A DNA stretch of 62,236 bases, taken from assembly GCA_035646535.1 (NCBI GenBank), contig DASRPD010000115.1, positions 1 to 62,236 on the forward strand, read 5' to 3'. Position numbers and translations under genes: made by a program. Every line of letters begins with the position of its first letter. Position 1 is the first letter of the stretch. The notes beneath the pieces were generated by a model. The model saw nothing but the letters and a program-made list of their open reading frames with translations, searched no databases and was not told the DNA's origin. Positions 48,324-56,682 of the stretch are shown here, piece after piece. The stretch comes from DASRPD01 sp035646535 (GTDB taxonomy: Bacteria; Actinomycetota; Acidimicrobiia; IMCC26256; JANYLB01).

Positions 48324-49307
48324 CTACGCCGCCTGCTCGTCTCCCCACGCGTCGACGCCGCAGAGCTCGCGCCAGCGCCCGGGGATGCGTCCGGGCTCCA
48401 TCACCCCGGCAGCGAGCAGTGCGGTGAGGACCGGACGGGTTGCCTCTTTGCGCAACGCGATGCGCCGGGGGAGCTGGTTCGCGGCCCGCCAGGTCTTGAA
48501 CGATGGGAGACCGACGGTCTGGTACACGCCGGGGTGCACGAACATCTGCCAGAGCTGGTCGATCATCAGTGGCGCCGCGTACCGGATTCGTATCCGTTCG
48601 ACGCGGCCGGCGCTCGCCCACGCCTCGGGCAGGACGGTGCGGGCATAGGAGAGGTGGCGGGCCTCTTCCATGCGGTGATAACGGTTGAGCGCGGCGAGCA
48701 TCGGGTCGGTCTCGGGATGCTCGGACGCGAGCTTCTGGAGCAGATCGGGGATCTCCTCGCCGGCGAGGATCATCACGAGCAGCAGTGCGTCGGTCTTGGC
48801 CACCGAACGAGCGGCCTTCGTCGTCAGCCAATCGATCGGACCGTTGGCCAGGGGGTTCGTGGCTGTTGGTGCGAGCTCGGCGATCAGGCGGACGAACGCC
48901 CGCGAGTGGCGCGCCTCCTCACCGATCTCGTGGAGCATGTAGGTCACTCTCGGGTCCGTGACGTCGCGTGCGTCGGCGACCTGTTGGGCAAAGCCGGCGT
49001 TGAGCGTCGCCTCGAACCGGACGCCCATCGTGAGCATGGCCGCGGTCTCCTCGCGAGACAGTCGGCAGCGTTGGTCGGCGGTGAGCCGGAGGTCCAGCCC
49101 GTGCACGGTGAGGAGCTCGTCGGCGATCACCTGGCCCGAGCCGAGTGTGCCCCACGGCAGGTGAGTGTCCGGTTCGATGGGGCGTCGGCTCGACGCGCGG
49201 TTGAGCCGAACGACCCGGGCCGTGCGTTCCGAGGGAGCGGTCGCGGCCGGGCCGGTCGCTCCGGTGTCGGTGGCGCGGGGGGACCGGGGGGCGAGTGTCG
49301 AGATCAT
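48324..49307 (-). CDS. AurF-like diiron oxygenase
   Basis: A 327-residue helical protein of the AurF (p-aminobenzoate N-oxygenase) family. Diiron ligands are visible as paired Glu/His motifs: RFEATLNAGF, HEIGEEARHSRAF, LAGEEIPDLLQ and RMEEARHLSYART. AurF oxidises aryl amines to nitro groups; most actinobacterial relatives have unknown substrates, often lipid-linked. ATG 49307 follows a 76-bp AT-rich gap shared with the divergent TetR gene, so the TetR protein is the likely local repressor. Confidence 0.88.
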   Translation of the reverse strand: MISTLAPRSPRATDTGATGPAATAPSERTARVVRLNRASSRRPIEPDTHLPWGTLGSGQVIADELLTVHGLDLRLTADQRCRLSREETAAMLTMGVRFEATLNAGFAQQVADARDVTDPRVTYMLHEIGEEARHSRAFVRLIAELAPTATNPLANGPIDWLTTKAARSVAKTDALLLVMILAGEEIPDLLQKLASEHPETDPMLAALNRYHRMEEARHLSYARTVLPEAWASAGRVERIRIRYAAPLMIDQLWQMFVHPGVYQTVGLPSFKTWRAANQLPRRIALRKEATRPVLTALLAAGVMEPGRIPGRWRELCGVDAWGDEQAA

Positions 49308-49383
49308 ACGGCCAGTATCAGATGAGAACATCAATGAGTCAAGTAAATTCGAAGATTCGTAGTTTCTCCTGGTCGTCGGTACG
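49308..49383. promoter_or_regulatory. AT-rich divergent promoter between AurF-like and TetR genes
   Basis: The 76-bp gap is clearly lower in GC than its surroundings, mainly 49315-49372. It contains the direct repeat ATGAG (two copies 13 bases apart, near 49322 and 49335) and repeated ATTCG. It is where the TetR protein would bind; I cannot define an exact operator. Confidence 0.5.
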
Positions 49384-50016
49384 ATGAGCGCCGTGGCAGC
49401 CTCCAAGGCGACAGGTACAGCGGCGGCGACAACCGTTGGGACGTCCAAGGGCGACCGGACTCGCCGTCGCCTCCTGGACATCGCGATCCATCGTTTTGCC
49501 CGGGATGGCTATCGCCGTGCCTCGGTCTCCGATGTCGCCCGCGAGGCCGATCTGACGCCTGCGGCCGTGTACGCGTATTTCGCCAACAAGGAGGCGCTCT
49601 TCAAGGCCGCGGTCGACCAGGACGCCGATGAGTTGATCACGGAGGCTCGCGCCGGGATCGACGAGTCGTCGGTACGGGCGAGCGTCCCGGCGGTGCTCGC
49701 GACGCTGGTCGAGCGGATCGACCTCCACCCGCTCGCGCAGCGGGTGTTGTCGGGCCGGGAGCCCGAGGTCATCGACCGGCTGCTCGAGCTGCCTTCGCTC
49801 CTGGCGTTCACCCGAGAGATCGAGGCCTCGATCGCCGATGCCCAACGCGACGGCGAAGTGCGGTCCGACATCGACCCGGCGTCGATCGCGGTTGGCCTCG
49901 AGTCCATCGTGTTGATGTTGCTGATGGGCACGTTGCAGATTCGCGAGCCGGTCGAGTCGCGTCGGGTCGAGGGCGCGCTGGCGGTCCTCGACGCGGCGCT
50001 GCGCCCTCCTCCTTGA
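49384..50016 (+). CDS. TetR-family transcriptional regulator
   Basis: A 210-residue TetR regulator. The N-terminal HTH is standard: RTRRRLLDIAIHRFARDGYR, ASVSDVAREADLTPAAVYAY and FANKEALFKAAVDQD. The C-terminal part (about 90-205) is helical and would bind a ligand, unknown here. It is divergent from the AurF-like oxygenase gene, with a 76-bp gap, the usual arrangement for local repression. Confidence 0.92.
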   Translation: MSAVAASKATGTAAATTVGTSKGDRTRRRLLDIAIHRFARDGYRRASVSDVAREADLTPAAVYAYFANKEALFKAAVDQDADELITEARAGIDESSVRASVPAVLATLVERIDLHPLAQRVLSGREPEVIDRLLELPSLLAFTREIEASIADAQRDGEVRSDIDPASIAVGLESIVLMLLMGTLQIREPVESRRVEGALAVLDAALRPPP

Positions 50017-50128
50017 TCCTCCCGCTGAGTCCCCGGCCCGTCTCGAACGACCCGGGACTCGGTGGCTGCCCGGACGCAATCCGCGTCGAAAAACCGGCGA
50101 AACGCCCGTCAGGGTAGAAAATCACGGC

Positions 50129-50142
50129 GTGACTTGGGTCAC
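50129..50142. promoter_or_regulatory. CRP/Fnr-type palindrome upstream of the Rpf-like gene
   Basis: GTGACTTGGGTCAC is a 14-bp near-perfect palindrome with the GTG-N8-CAC layout of mycobacterial CRP sites. CRP (Rv3676) controls rpfA in M. tuberculosis. It lies about 300 bp before the Rpf-like start. The rest of the 50017-50448 gap has no gene that I can support. Confidence 0.45.
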
Positions 50143-50352
50143 TGGCGCGGGCTGATCCGCGCCTCCGGGGGTCCGGAGAACCGCAGCAGTAGGCCAAACT
50201 TCGCGCCCGCAGTGGTCAAGTACGGCCGAAGGACCACGGAACGTGGCCGTCCCCCGGCTGGCTGACCGTCCCAGGTCCTCGATAGCGTTCTCTCTCGAAG
50301 GCCCCTTGTGCGGCTTTCGCCCCCTTTCCCGAGTCTCGTGTGTCCGCGCGCG

Positions 50353-50401
50353 CGGCCGCAGGCAGGGGGCGGCCGCAGGCGGGGGGCGGCCGCAGGCGGG
50401 G
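50353..50401. repeat. Three 17-bp GC-rich tandem repeats in the leader of the Rpf-like gene
   Basis: CGGCCGCAGGC occurs at 50353-50363, 50370-50380 and 50387-50397, each followed by a G-rich stretch, giving a 17-bp period. It lies 48-96 bp before the start codon and would be part of the 5' leader. G-runs of five to six could form stable structure. Confidence 0.8.
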
Positions 50402-50448
50402 AACCGAGCACGGCCACGACCCGAGTACACGACCGAAAGGTAACGACC

Positions 50449-51075
50449 ATGACGAACAGGAAGTTTCGAGCGCTGTTGAGCGGAGCCGTTGCGGTAGCCG
50501 CCGTCGGCGCTCTGGCGACCGAGGTGCTGGCCTCTCCGGCCGGCGCGACCCGCGAGCAGCTGGCTCATGCTCGAACCGTGGCCCAACATCAGGTGCGGCC
50601 GGACGCCGCGCCAAGTTCGGAGCAGCTCGCCTCGACGCCGCTCGAGCTCGCGGTGGAGCTGGCCACCCAAGAGCACCAGGAGACGCTCGTCCAGCGTGAC
50701 GCGATCGTACGCTTCGTCGCGGCCCGGATCGCCGCGGAGCAGGCTCGCGCCGCGGAGAGTGCCGCGCAGGTCCGGCGAGCCCAGACGACTCGAAGCTCGT
50801 CGTCGGCCGGCTCGTCGTCGGGGGGCGCTACCTCGGGCGGCTCCGGCTCGACGCTCGCCTGCATCCGGGCGCACGAGTCCGATTCGGCGGGCGGGTACTC
50901 GGCCGTGAACTCGAGCTCCGGCGCCGGTGGCGCGTACCAGGCGCTGCCCTCCACCTGGGACGGATACGCGGGCTACGCGCGCGCCCAGGACGCGCCGGCG
51001 GTGGTCCAGGACCAGTGGGCGCGAGAGGCGATCGCCTCGTCCGGGACGCGCCCGTGGGCCGGGTCCGGCTGCTAG
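50449..51075 (+). CDS. Secreted Rpf/transglycosylase-like protein
   Basis: A 208-residue exported protein. The signal peptide (ALLSGAVAVAAVGALATEVL, cut near ASPAGA) precedes a helical region (about 40-105) and a Ser/Gly-rich linker. The C-terminal domain, LACIRAHESDSAGGYSAVNS then GAGGAYQALPSTWDGYAGY and AQDAPAVVQDQWAREAI, matches resuscitation-promoting-factor/lysozyme-like transglycosylases; the catalytic Glu is in AHESD. It would cut peptidoglycan glycan strands and may help regrowth from dormancy. ATG 50449 has GAAAGG 8 bases upstream. Confidence 0.87.
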   Translation: MTNRKFRALLSGAVAVAAVGALATEVLASPAGATREQLAHARTVAQHQVRPDAAPSSEQLASTPLELAVELATQEHQETLVQRDAIVRFVAARIAAEQARAAESAAQVRRAQTTRSSSSAGSSSGGATSGGSGSTLACIRAHESDSAGGYSAVNSSSGAGGAYQALPSTWDGYAGYARAQDAPAVVQDQWAREAIASSGTRPWAGSGC

Positions 51076-51196
51076 CGCCGCGCCCGCGTCCATCACGAGT
51101 CTCGAGTCGGCCCCGGGCGTCTGTCCCGGGGCCGACTCGCGCCGCACCGACCTCGCGAGCGCCGGCTCTCACCACGGACGGGTTCGGGCCGACTCG

Positions 51197-52810
51197 GTGA
51201 CCTTGGTTACCGTGACGCTCGTGAACGACGTGCCCGCCGATCTCGCCCTCGGCGCCTTTTCCGACGCGGCGCCGTGGCTCGTCGACCCCGACGCGCTCGT
51301 GTGGCACCGTGGCCTCGACGCCGTCCGTTTCCGGACTCGCGCCGAGGTACCCCGCATGCTCGAACGCGGGACGATCCCACCCATCGGGCGGGTAGCCCGC
51401 GTGGTCGCGTCGGTCGGCGCCGCGCTCGCGCTGTGGTACCTGCGGGAGCGGCATACCTCGGACTCGGGGCGCGGGCTCGCGGCGCGTCTGCGACGATCCT
51501 TCGAGGGTCTGGGTTCCACCTACGTGAAGCTCGGTCAGATCATCTCCAGTGGGGAGGGCCTCTTTCCGGCCGAGCTCGTGACCGAGTTCAAGCTCCTGCG
51601 CGATCGAGTCCCACCCGAGCCGTTCTCCACCATTCGCGACACCGTCGAGGCCGACCTCGGCACGACCTTGGCCGAGGTCTTCGATCGGTTCGACGCAGTG
51701 CCGCTCGCGGCCGCATCGATCGCCCAGGTCCACGGCGCTCGGCTGCGATCCGGCGAGGAGGTCGTCGTCAAGGTCCAGCGACCGGCCGTCGCCCGGCTCG
51801 TTCGGGCCGACATCAAAGCCTTGTCATGGCTCGCGCCGTTGCTCGTGGGTCGTATCCCCGTGGCGGCGCTGGCGAATCCCCCCGCGCTGGTCGAGCTCTT
51901 CGCCGAGACGATCGCCGAGGAGCTCGACTTTCGGCTCGAGGCCGAGAACATGCTCGACATTGCCCGAGTCCTCGCCGAGACCACCGACGGCGAGGCACGC
52001 GCCACGATCGTGCCTCGCCCGCACCCCCGGCTCGTCACCCGCCGAGTCCTGGTCATGGAGCGACTGGACGGTTTCGCGTGGGACGACGTCGCCGGCATGC
52101 GCGCAGCGGGTGTCGACACCGAAGCCGTGCTCCACGGCGGACTCGTGTCGTTCATGGAGGGCGCGATGGTGTTCGGCGTCTTCCATGGAGACCTCCACGG
52201 CGGCAACCTCCTGGTACGTCCGGACGGCACGACGGTCCTGCTCGACTTCGGCATCACCGGGCGGCTCGACGAGCAGCAGCGAATGGCGTTTCTCTGGCTC
52301 CTCGTGGGCGCGACGAGCGGCGACGTGCGAGGCCAGCTCCGCGCGCTGCGAGACCTGGGGGCGTTTCCCCCCGACGTCGATCTCGAGGCGGTGTTCACCG
52401 ACCTCGACCTCGACCAGCCCGTCGACCCGACGGCCCTTTCCGCCGACGAGCTCGTGCGTGAGCTGCAAGACCTCACCAAGAAGCTCCTCGGCTACGGCGC
52501 CCGCGCTCCGAAGGAGCTGATGCTCTTCGTCAAGAACCTCATGTTCCTCGACGGCGCGATCGCGACACTCGCGCCGGACCTCGACATCCTCGGTGAGATC
52601 GAGAACGTCCACCGCGAGATCACGGTGCGCCACGGCCAACGCCTCGCGAGCGAGCTCGGCATCGACATGAGCGTCTCGGATTTCGACGCCGACTCGGTGA
52701 AGGCCGCGCTCGGCGTGAGCGCCGACACCGAGCGTCTCACGTATCGTGACGTGCAGGATCGGCGGGAGACCATCCGCAAGCGGATGGAGGAACACCGCAG
52801 GCGGAGCTGA
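51197..52810 (+). CDS. ABC1/UbiB-family atypical kinase
   Basis: A 537-residue protein of the ABC1/ADCK/UbiB kinase-like family. It has the family-specific KxGQ motif in TYVKLGQIISSGEGLFP, the Ala-rich loop AAASIAQVHGARL, VVVKVQRPAV (Lys), EELDFRLEAENM, the catalytic-loop HGDLHGGNLLVRPDG and metal-binding LLDFGITGRLD. UbiB proteins are ATPases needed for isoprenoid quinone lipid handling in other bacteria; in actinobacteria the role is less clear. Several in-frame GTG codons (51197, 51212, 51221) could be the start. The fpg-like gene begins 2 bases after the stop. Confidence 0.88.
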   Translation: MTLVTVTLVNDVPADLALGAFSDAAPWLVDPDALVWHRGLDAVRFRTRAEVPRMLERGTIPPIGRVARVVASVGAALALWYLRERHTSDSGRGLAARLRRSFEGLGSTYVKLGQIISSGEGLFPAELVTEFKLLRDRVPPEPFSTIRDTVEADLGTTLAEVFDRFDAVPLAAASIAQVHGARLRSGEEVVVKVQRPAVARLVRADIKALSWLAPLLVGRIPVAALANPPALVELFAETIAEELDFRLEAENMLDIARVLAETTDGEARATIVPRPHPRLVTRRVLVMERLDGFAWDDVAGMRAAGVDTEAVLHGGLVSFMEGAMVFGVFHGDLHGGNLLVRPDGTTVLLDFGITGRLDEQQRMAFLWLLVGATSGDVRGQLRALRDLGAFPPDVDLEAVFTDLDLDQPVDPTALSADELVRELQDLTKKLLGYGARAPKELMLFVKNLMFLDGAIATLAPDLDILGEIENVHREITVRHGQRLASELGIDMSVSDFDADSVKAALGVSADTERLTYRDVQDRRETIRKRMEEHRRRS

Positions 52811-52812
52811 CC

Positions 52813-53652
52813 ATGCCCGAGCTTCCCGAGATGCAGGCCCTGGCCGAACGGCTCGATGCCGGGTTTCGCGGGGCCACCCTCGAGCGGGTCGACCCGCTCG
52901 GCTTCTCCGCGCTGAAGACGGTGAGTCCTCCGCCGGAGTCGTTCGTCGGTCATGCCGTCGTCGGCGTGGGTCGGCGGGCCAAGTACCTCATCGTCGACTT
53001 CGGTCCGGTCGGGCGGATCCTCATCCATCTCTCCCAAGCGGGCCGGCTCGACGTCGAGGCTCCGCCCAAGCGGACGCGCGCCAAGGGCTCCGTCGTCCGT
53101 CTCGTCTTCGACGAAGAGCGCGCGTGGCTCGTCCGCGAGTACGGGACCGAACGCAAGGCCAAGTGGTGGGTGCTCGTGCCCGGCGACGACGGACCACTCG
53201 CGGCACTCGGGCCGGAGCCCGACTCGGACGAGTTCGCCGAGGTGATCCGGCTGGGCGCGGACAAGCGTCGGGTGCACACGCTGTTGCGCGACCAGCGCAC
53301 GGTGGCGGGAGTCGGTCGCGGCTACGCGGACGACGCGCTCCACCGCGCGGGAATCTCGCCGTACGCCACCCTCGCGTCGCTCGGCGACGACACCCGGGCG
53401 CGCCTGCTCGACGCCATCCGCGCCGTGCTGGCCGACGCGCTGGATGGCGAACGCGCCCGCGACGGTGGGCTTTCCGCGCCCAAGCTCGGAGACCGCTTCG
53501 CGATTCATCGCCGAGCGGGCACGCCGTGCCCTACGTGTGAAAGAACACTCCGGCGGATCTCCTACGACGCGTACGAGGTCACGTACTGCCCACGCTGTCA
53601 GACCGGCGGCAAGGTGCTCGCAGACCGCCGCATGTCCCGCCTGGTCAAGTAG
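52813..53652 (+). CDS. Formamidopyrimidine-DNA glycosylase / endonuclease VIII family
   Basis: A 279-residue DNA repair glycosylase that removes oxidised bases. The catalytic Pro1 and Glu2 are in the start (M)PELPEMQALAERLDAG, the conserved Lys lies in RRAKYLIV, the H2TH region has GVGRGYADDALHRAGISPYA, and the C-terminal zinc finger is complete: CPTCERTLRRISYDAY then CPRCQTGG. The start follows the UbiB stop by two bases, so the genes are one operon. Fpg versus Nei substrate range cannot be told safely from sequence alone. Confidence 0.92.
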   Translation: MPELPEMQALAERLDAGFRGATLERVDPLGFSALKTVSPPPESFVGHAVVGVGRRAKYLIVDFGPVGRILIHLSQAGRLDVEAPPKRTRAKGSVVRLVFDEERAWLVREYGTERKAKWWVLVPGDDGPLAALGPEPDSDEFAEVIRLGADKRRVHTLLRDQRTVAGVGRGYADDALHRAGISPYATLASLGDDTRARLLDAIRAVLADALDGERARDGGLSAPKLGDRFAIHRRAGTPCPTCERTLRRISYDAYEVTYCPRCQTGGKVLADRRMSRLVK

Positions 53653-53658
53653 CCGGCG

Positions 53659-54168
53659 TCACCACGAGCGCGTGCCCGACGCACCCTTGAACGGGCCGAC
53701 GACATCGTCGGTGATCCAACCGCCGTAGAAGCCGCCCGGCTGCGCGACCGCGCGCTCGTCATCGACGAAGCACGCGTCCATCCGGGCCGGGTAGAACGCG
53801 ACGTAGCCGCGGATTGACGCGAACGCCGGGCTGGGTCGCGCGTACGCCCACGCGGCCGCGACCTCGCGGCGATCCCCGCCGAGCGCGCTCAGATAGTCGG
53901 CTCGGCCCTTCCACTCGCAGAACGACGCGCCGTCTGCCGCCTCGAGTGCGCCGGGGACGACATCGGCCGGGGGGAAGTAGTAGTTCGGCGGATGGCTCGT
54001 CTCGAGCACGCGGTAGCCCCGGATCGTCTCCGCGATCGTCTCGCCTCCCAAGATGACCCGCAGCCGCCTTGTCACCGGCTCCAAGCGAGGCGGTCGGGGA
54101 TAGTCCCACGCCGACTCCTGGCCCGGACCCGGTGGGACCGGCTCCGGGAGCGTGCTCGGTCGGGTCAT
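53659..54168 (-). CDS. DUF427-family protein
   Basis: A 169-residue protein of the DUF427 family: RRLRVILGGETIAETIRGYR, VLETSHPPNYYFPPADV, SFCEWKGRADYLS and FYPARMDACFVDDERA are the family's signature segments. The fold is a small beta barrel with unknown function. ATG 54168 overlaps the stop of the ArsR gene (ATGA), so it is coupled to that regulator. It is convergent to the fpg-like gene. Confidence 0.88.
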   Translation of the reverse strand: MTRPSTLPEPVPPGPGQESAWDYPRPPRLEPVTRRLRVILGGETIAETIRGYRVLETSHPPNYYFPPADVVPGALEAADGASFCEWKGRADYLSALGGDRREVAAAWAYARPSPAFASIRGYVAFYPARMDACFVDDERAVAQPGGFYGGWITDDVVGPFKGASGTRSW

Positions 54169-54518
54169 CGGTCTCGACGACTCCGGGGTGCTCCGGACGG
54201 GGAGACGGCGCGGGCTTGCAGACGTCGCAACCGCTCGTCCCAGCGGGTGCCGGTCTCGGCCATCCAGGCCATGGCTTCGTCGAAGACCGTGGGGTTCAGC
54301 TCGTACTGCACCGCGCGACCCACGCGTGACCGGGCGACGAGGCCGGCGGCGTCGAGCGCTTGCAGGTGCTTCGCCACCGCCTGACGGCTGACCGGGAGCG
54401 AACCGGCGAGCTCGGTCGCGGTCGCGGGCGCCTGCGCGAGCCTGCTCACGACCTCACGGCGCGTCGCGTCCGCGAGGGCGTGGAACACGCGCCCGGCGCG
54501 CTCGTCGCGGGCGGTCAT
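54165..54518 (-). CDS. ArsR-family winged-helix regulator
   Basis: A 117-residue ArsR regulator: FHALADATRREVVSRLAQAP, ATELAGSLPVSRQAVAKHLQ and LDAAGLVARSRVGRAVQYEL. It has no Cys pairs, so it is not a metal sensor; it belongs to the branch that controls SRPBCC/AHSA1 genes. An AHSA1-like remnant lies directly upstream, and a palindrome of the expected kind is at 54713-54730. The DUF427 gene overlaps its end. Confidence 0.9.
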   Translation of the reverse strand: MTARDERAGRVFHALADATRREVVSRLAQAPATATELAGSLPVSRQAVAKHLQALDAAGLVARSRVGRAVQYELNPTVFDEAMAWMAETGTRWDERLRRLQARAVSPSGAPRSRRDR

Positions 54519-54525
54519 ACCGGGC

Positions 54526-54713
54526 TCAGCACCGAGCGACCGGGCGAGCCGGACCGGTCTCCCAGCTGGGTCTCGATGACCCGCACGCGCGCACCGCCTC
54601 GAACTCGACCGCCGCCTCGGGCCAGTCCCCGAGAAGATCTCGCTCGGAGATCCAGCTCCGTGCCGTCTGCTGGTCGACCGTCAGGTCGGCGGCCGTTCGA
54701 TGTGCGAATTCAT
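54526..54713 (-). pseudogene. Remnant of an AHSA1/SRPBCC-family gene
   Basis: Reading the minus strand from about 54710 gives EFAHRTAADLTVDQQTARSW and ISERDLLGDWPEAAVEFEAV, the typical opening of AHSA1-type SRPBCC proteins. After about 45 codons the frame is lost; a neighbouring frame (VIETQLGDRSGSPGR) runs into the ArsR start, where its TGA overlaps the ATG. No proper start codon is in frame: the ATG at 54713 leads to a stop after 10 codons. Only about 190 of an expected ~450 bp remain. ArsR-AHSA1 pairs are common, which supports the reading. Confidence 0.5.
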
Positions 54714-54730
54714 GCAACCTGATAGTTGCA
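54713..54730. promoter_or_regulatory. Perfect palindrome, candidate ArsR operator
   Basis: TGCAACCTGATAGTTGCA (54713-54730) has perfect 6-bp arms (TGCAAC/GTTGCA). It lies just upstream of the AHSA1 remnant and the ArsR gene, in the form often seen for ArsR regulators of SRPBCC genes (GCAAC...GTTGC). Confidence 0.65.
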
Positions 54731-54866
54731 CAACCGGGTCGACGTCGCCACGACGTGCGTCGGCCAGGCCGCGTCAGCAGGTGCGGCGATCCTGGCCGCC
54801 GGTGCCGCGGGGAAACGGTCGACGCTGAGCCACGCCCGCGTCTTGCGCCACCTAGCATGACCCGCG

Positions 54867-55784
54867 GTGTTCCCCACTGCGCTTGCCTTCATCCCGAGCC
54901 CCTCCAACGGTGTCTTCAACCTGGGGCCGCTCCCGCTGCACCTCTACGGGCTGACGCTCGCCGTCGGTGTCGTCGCCGCGACCTACATCGCCGAGGCTCG
55001 TTGGAAGCGGATGGGCCACGACCCCAAGGAGATCTCGTCCATCGCGGTGTGGATCGTGGTTGCCGGGGTGATCGGCGCCCGCGTGTACCACGTGATCACC
55101 GACTACCAGCTCTACACCGATGACCCGCTCAAGGCGTTCGAGATCTGGAACGGCGGCCTCGCGATCTGGGGCGCGGTGGCCGGTGGCGCGATCGCCGCGA
55201 TCATCCTGGCGCGCCGCCACCACCTCGACACGCTCGCGCTCTTCGACGCGATTGCCCCCGGTGTCGTGCTGGCCCAAGGCATCGGGCGTTGGGGGAACTA
55301 CTTCAACCAGGAGCTGTTCGGTCGGCCCACGACGCTTCCCTGGGCGGTCAAGATCGACGTTGCCCATCGCCCCGAGCAGTACCAGGCCTATGCAACCTTC
55401 CACCCGACCTTCCTCTACGAGTCGTTGTGGTGCTTCCTGTTGTTCGCGGTGCTGCTCTGGGCGGATCGCATTCCGTCGCACCGCAGGGGTCAGACGTTTG
55501 CGCTCTACATTGCGCTCTACACCGCGGGTCGGTTCGTGTTCGAGAACATGCGGACCGATCCGGCCCACGTCATCGCCGGTCTACGCATCAACGCGTGGGT
55601 GAGCATCGTCGTGTTCCTCGCGGCTTGCGCGTGGTTCGTGTGGTTGGGCCGACGGCCGAAACCCGCGCCCAGACCCGGCGCGGAACCCGGTGGTGAACCC
55701 GGTGAAGATCTCGATGCTGCCGCGCGGCCAGGCGCCACTGCCGATGCCCAACCGTCGGCGAGTGCCGATCCGTCACGCGAGTGA
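54867..55784 (+). CDS. lgt: Prolipoprotein diacylglyceryl transferase
   Basis: A 305-residue membrane enzyme that moves diacylglycerol from phosphatidylglycerol to the lipobox cysteine of prolipoproteins. The Lgt signature is GIGRWGNYFNQELFG, preceded by the helix GVIGARVYHVITDY and GGLAIWGAVAGGAIAA, and followed by HPTFLYESLW and RFVFENMRTDPAH. The C-terminal ~40 residues are a Pro/Gly/Ala-rich tail, longer than in E. coli and common in actinobacteria. GTG 54867 places the first helix correctly. Lipoproteins needing it are found in this window (18144, 20422). Confidence 0.95.
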   Translation: MFPTALAFIPSPSNGVFNLGPLPLHLYGLTLAVGVVAATYIAEARWKRMGHDPKEISSIAVWIVVAGVIGARVYHVITDYQLYTDDPLKAFEIWNGGLAIWGAVAGGAIAAIILARRHHLDTLALFDAIAPGVVLAQGIGRWGNYFNQELFGRPTTLPWAVKIDVAHRPEQYQAYATFHPTFLYESLWCFLLFAVLLWADRIPSHRRGQTFALYIALYTAGRFVFENMRTDPAHVIAGLRINAWVSIVVFLAACAWFVWLGRRPKPAPRPGAEPGGEPGEDLDAAARPGATADAQPSASADPSRE

Positions 55785-55913
55785 CACCCGCACGGCCCAT
55801 GGCTCGCGCGGCGTACTTTCGTGACGCACCCAGTGCCGTCGAGTAGCACCTCCGGGCTTTAGCCTGGTGCCACACGCTCCCCCTGTCTCTTCCCTCGCCT
55901 CCTGGAGGCCATC

Positions 55914-56678
55914 GTGAGCAGTTCCCCGATCGTCGAATCCCGGCCCGCGTCGTCAGCGGTGGCGGCGCGCGCGGTGCACGCGTCCAAGATCTACGGGTCG
56001 GGGGAGGCGGAGGTGCGCGCGCTGGATGACGTCAGCGTCGAGTTTTCCCAAGGTGCCTTCACCGCGATCATGGGACCGTCGGGATCCGGGAAGTCCACGC
56101 TGCTGCACTGCCTCGCCGGCCTGGATCGGCTGACCTCGGGTCAGGTGTTCCTCGGTGACGTCGAGATCAGCGCGGCGAAAGAGAAGGAGCTGACCCTGAT
56201 CCGCCGCGATCGGATCGGATTCGTGTTCCAGGCCTACAACCTGATCCCCACGCTGACCGCCGAGGAGAACATCACGCTGCCGATGTCGCTCGCGGGCCGC
56301 AAGCCCAAGCGCGCCCGCTTCGACCAGGTCGTCAACACCGTGCGCCTCGCCGACCGCCTCAGCCACCGTCCCAGTGAGCTGTCCGGCGGCCAGCAGCAAC
56401 GGGTCGCGGTGGCGCGCGCCCTGCTCGCCCAGCCCGATCTCGTCTTCGCCGACGAGCCCACCGGCAACCTCGACTCGCGCTCCGGTGCCGAGATCCTGGG
56501 CTTCATGCAGGGGGCCGTGCGGGATCTGCACCAGACGATCGTCATGGTGACCCATGATCCCAACGCGGCGGGCTACGCGGATCGAGTGGTGTTCTTGGGC
56601 GACGGGGCGATCGTCGACGAGATGGTCGATCCCACCGCGGAGCGCGTGCTGGATCGGATGAAGAGCTTCGGGGAGTAA
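55914..56678 (+). CDS. ABC transporter ATP-binding protein (MacB/LolD type)
   Basis: A 254-residue ATPase. Walker A is GPSGSGKSTLLHCLAG, the Q-loop is in FVFQAYNLIPTLTAEENI, the signature LSGGQQQRVAVARALL, Walker B DLVFADEPTGNLD and the H-loop VMVTHD. The sequence is typical of LolD/MacB-type subunits. GTG 55914 has GGAGG 5 bases upstream. The permease gene starts 4 bases after the stop, so the two form a transporter. Confidence 0.95.
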   Translation: MSSSPIVESRPASSAVAARAVHASKIYGSGEAEVRALDDVSVEFSQGAFTAIMGPSGSGKSTLLHCLAGLDRLTSGQVFLGDVEISAAKEKELTLIRRDRIGFVFQAYNLIPTLTAEENITLPMSLAGRKPKRARFDQVVNTVRLADRLSHRPSELSGGQQQRVAVARALLAQPDLVFADEPTGNLDSRSGAEILGFMQGAVRDLHQTIVMVTHDPNAAGYADRVVFLGDGAIVDEMVDPTAERVLDRMKSFGE

Positions 56679-56682
56679 CCCC

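Noticed and set aside
50017..50448. A ydaO/c-di-AMP riboswitch before the Rpf-like gene, as in Streptomyces
   Set aside because: I looked for the conserved motif blocks and could not find them; the leader has GC-rich repeats instead.
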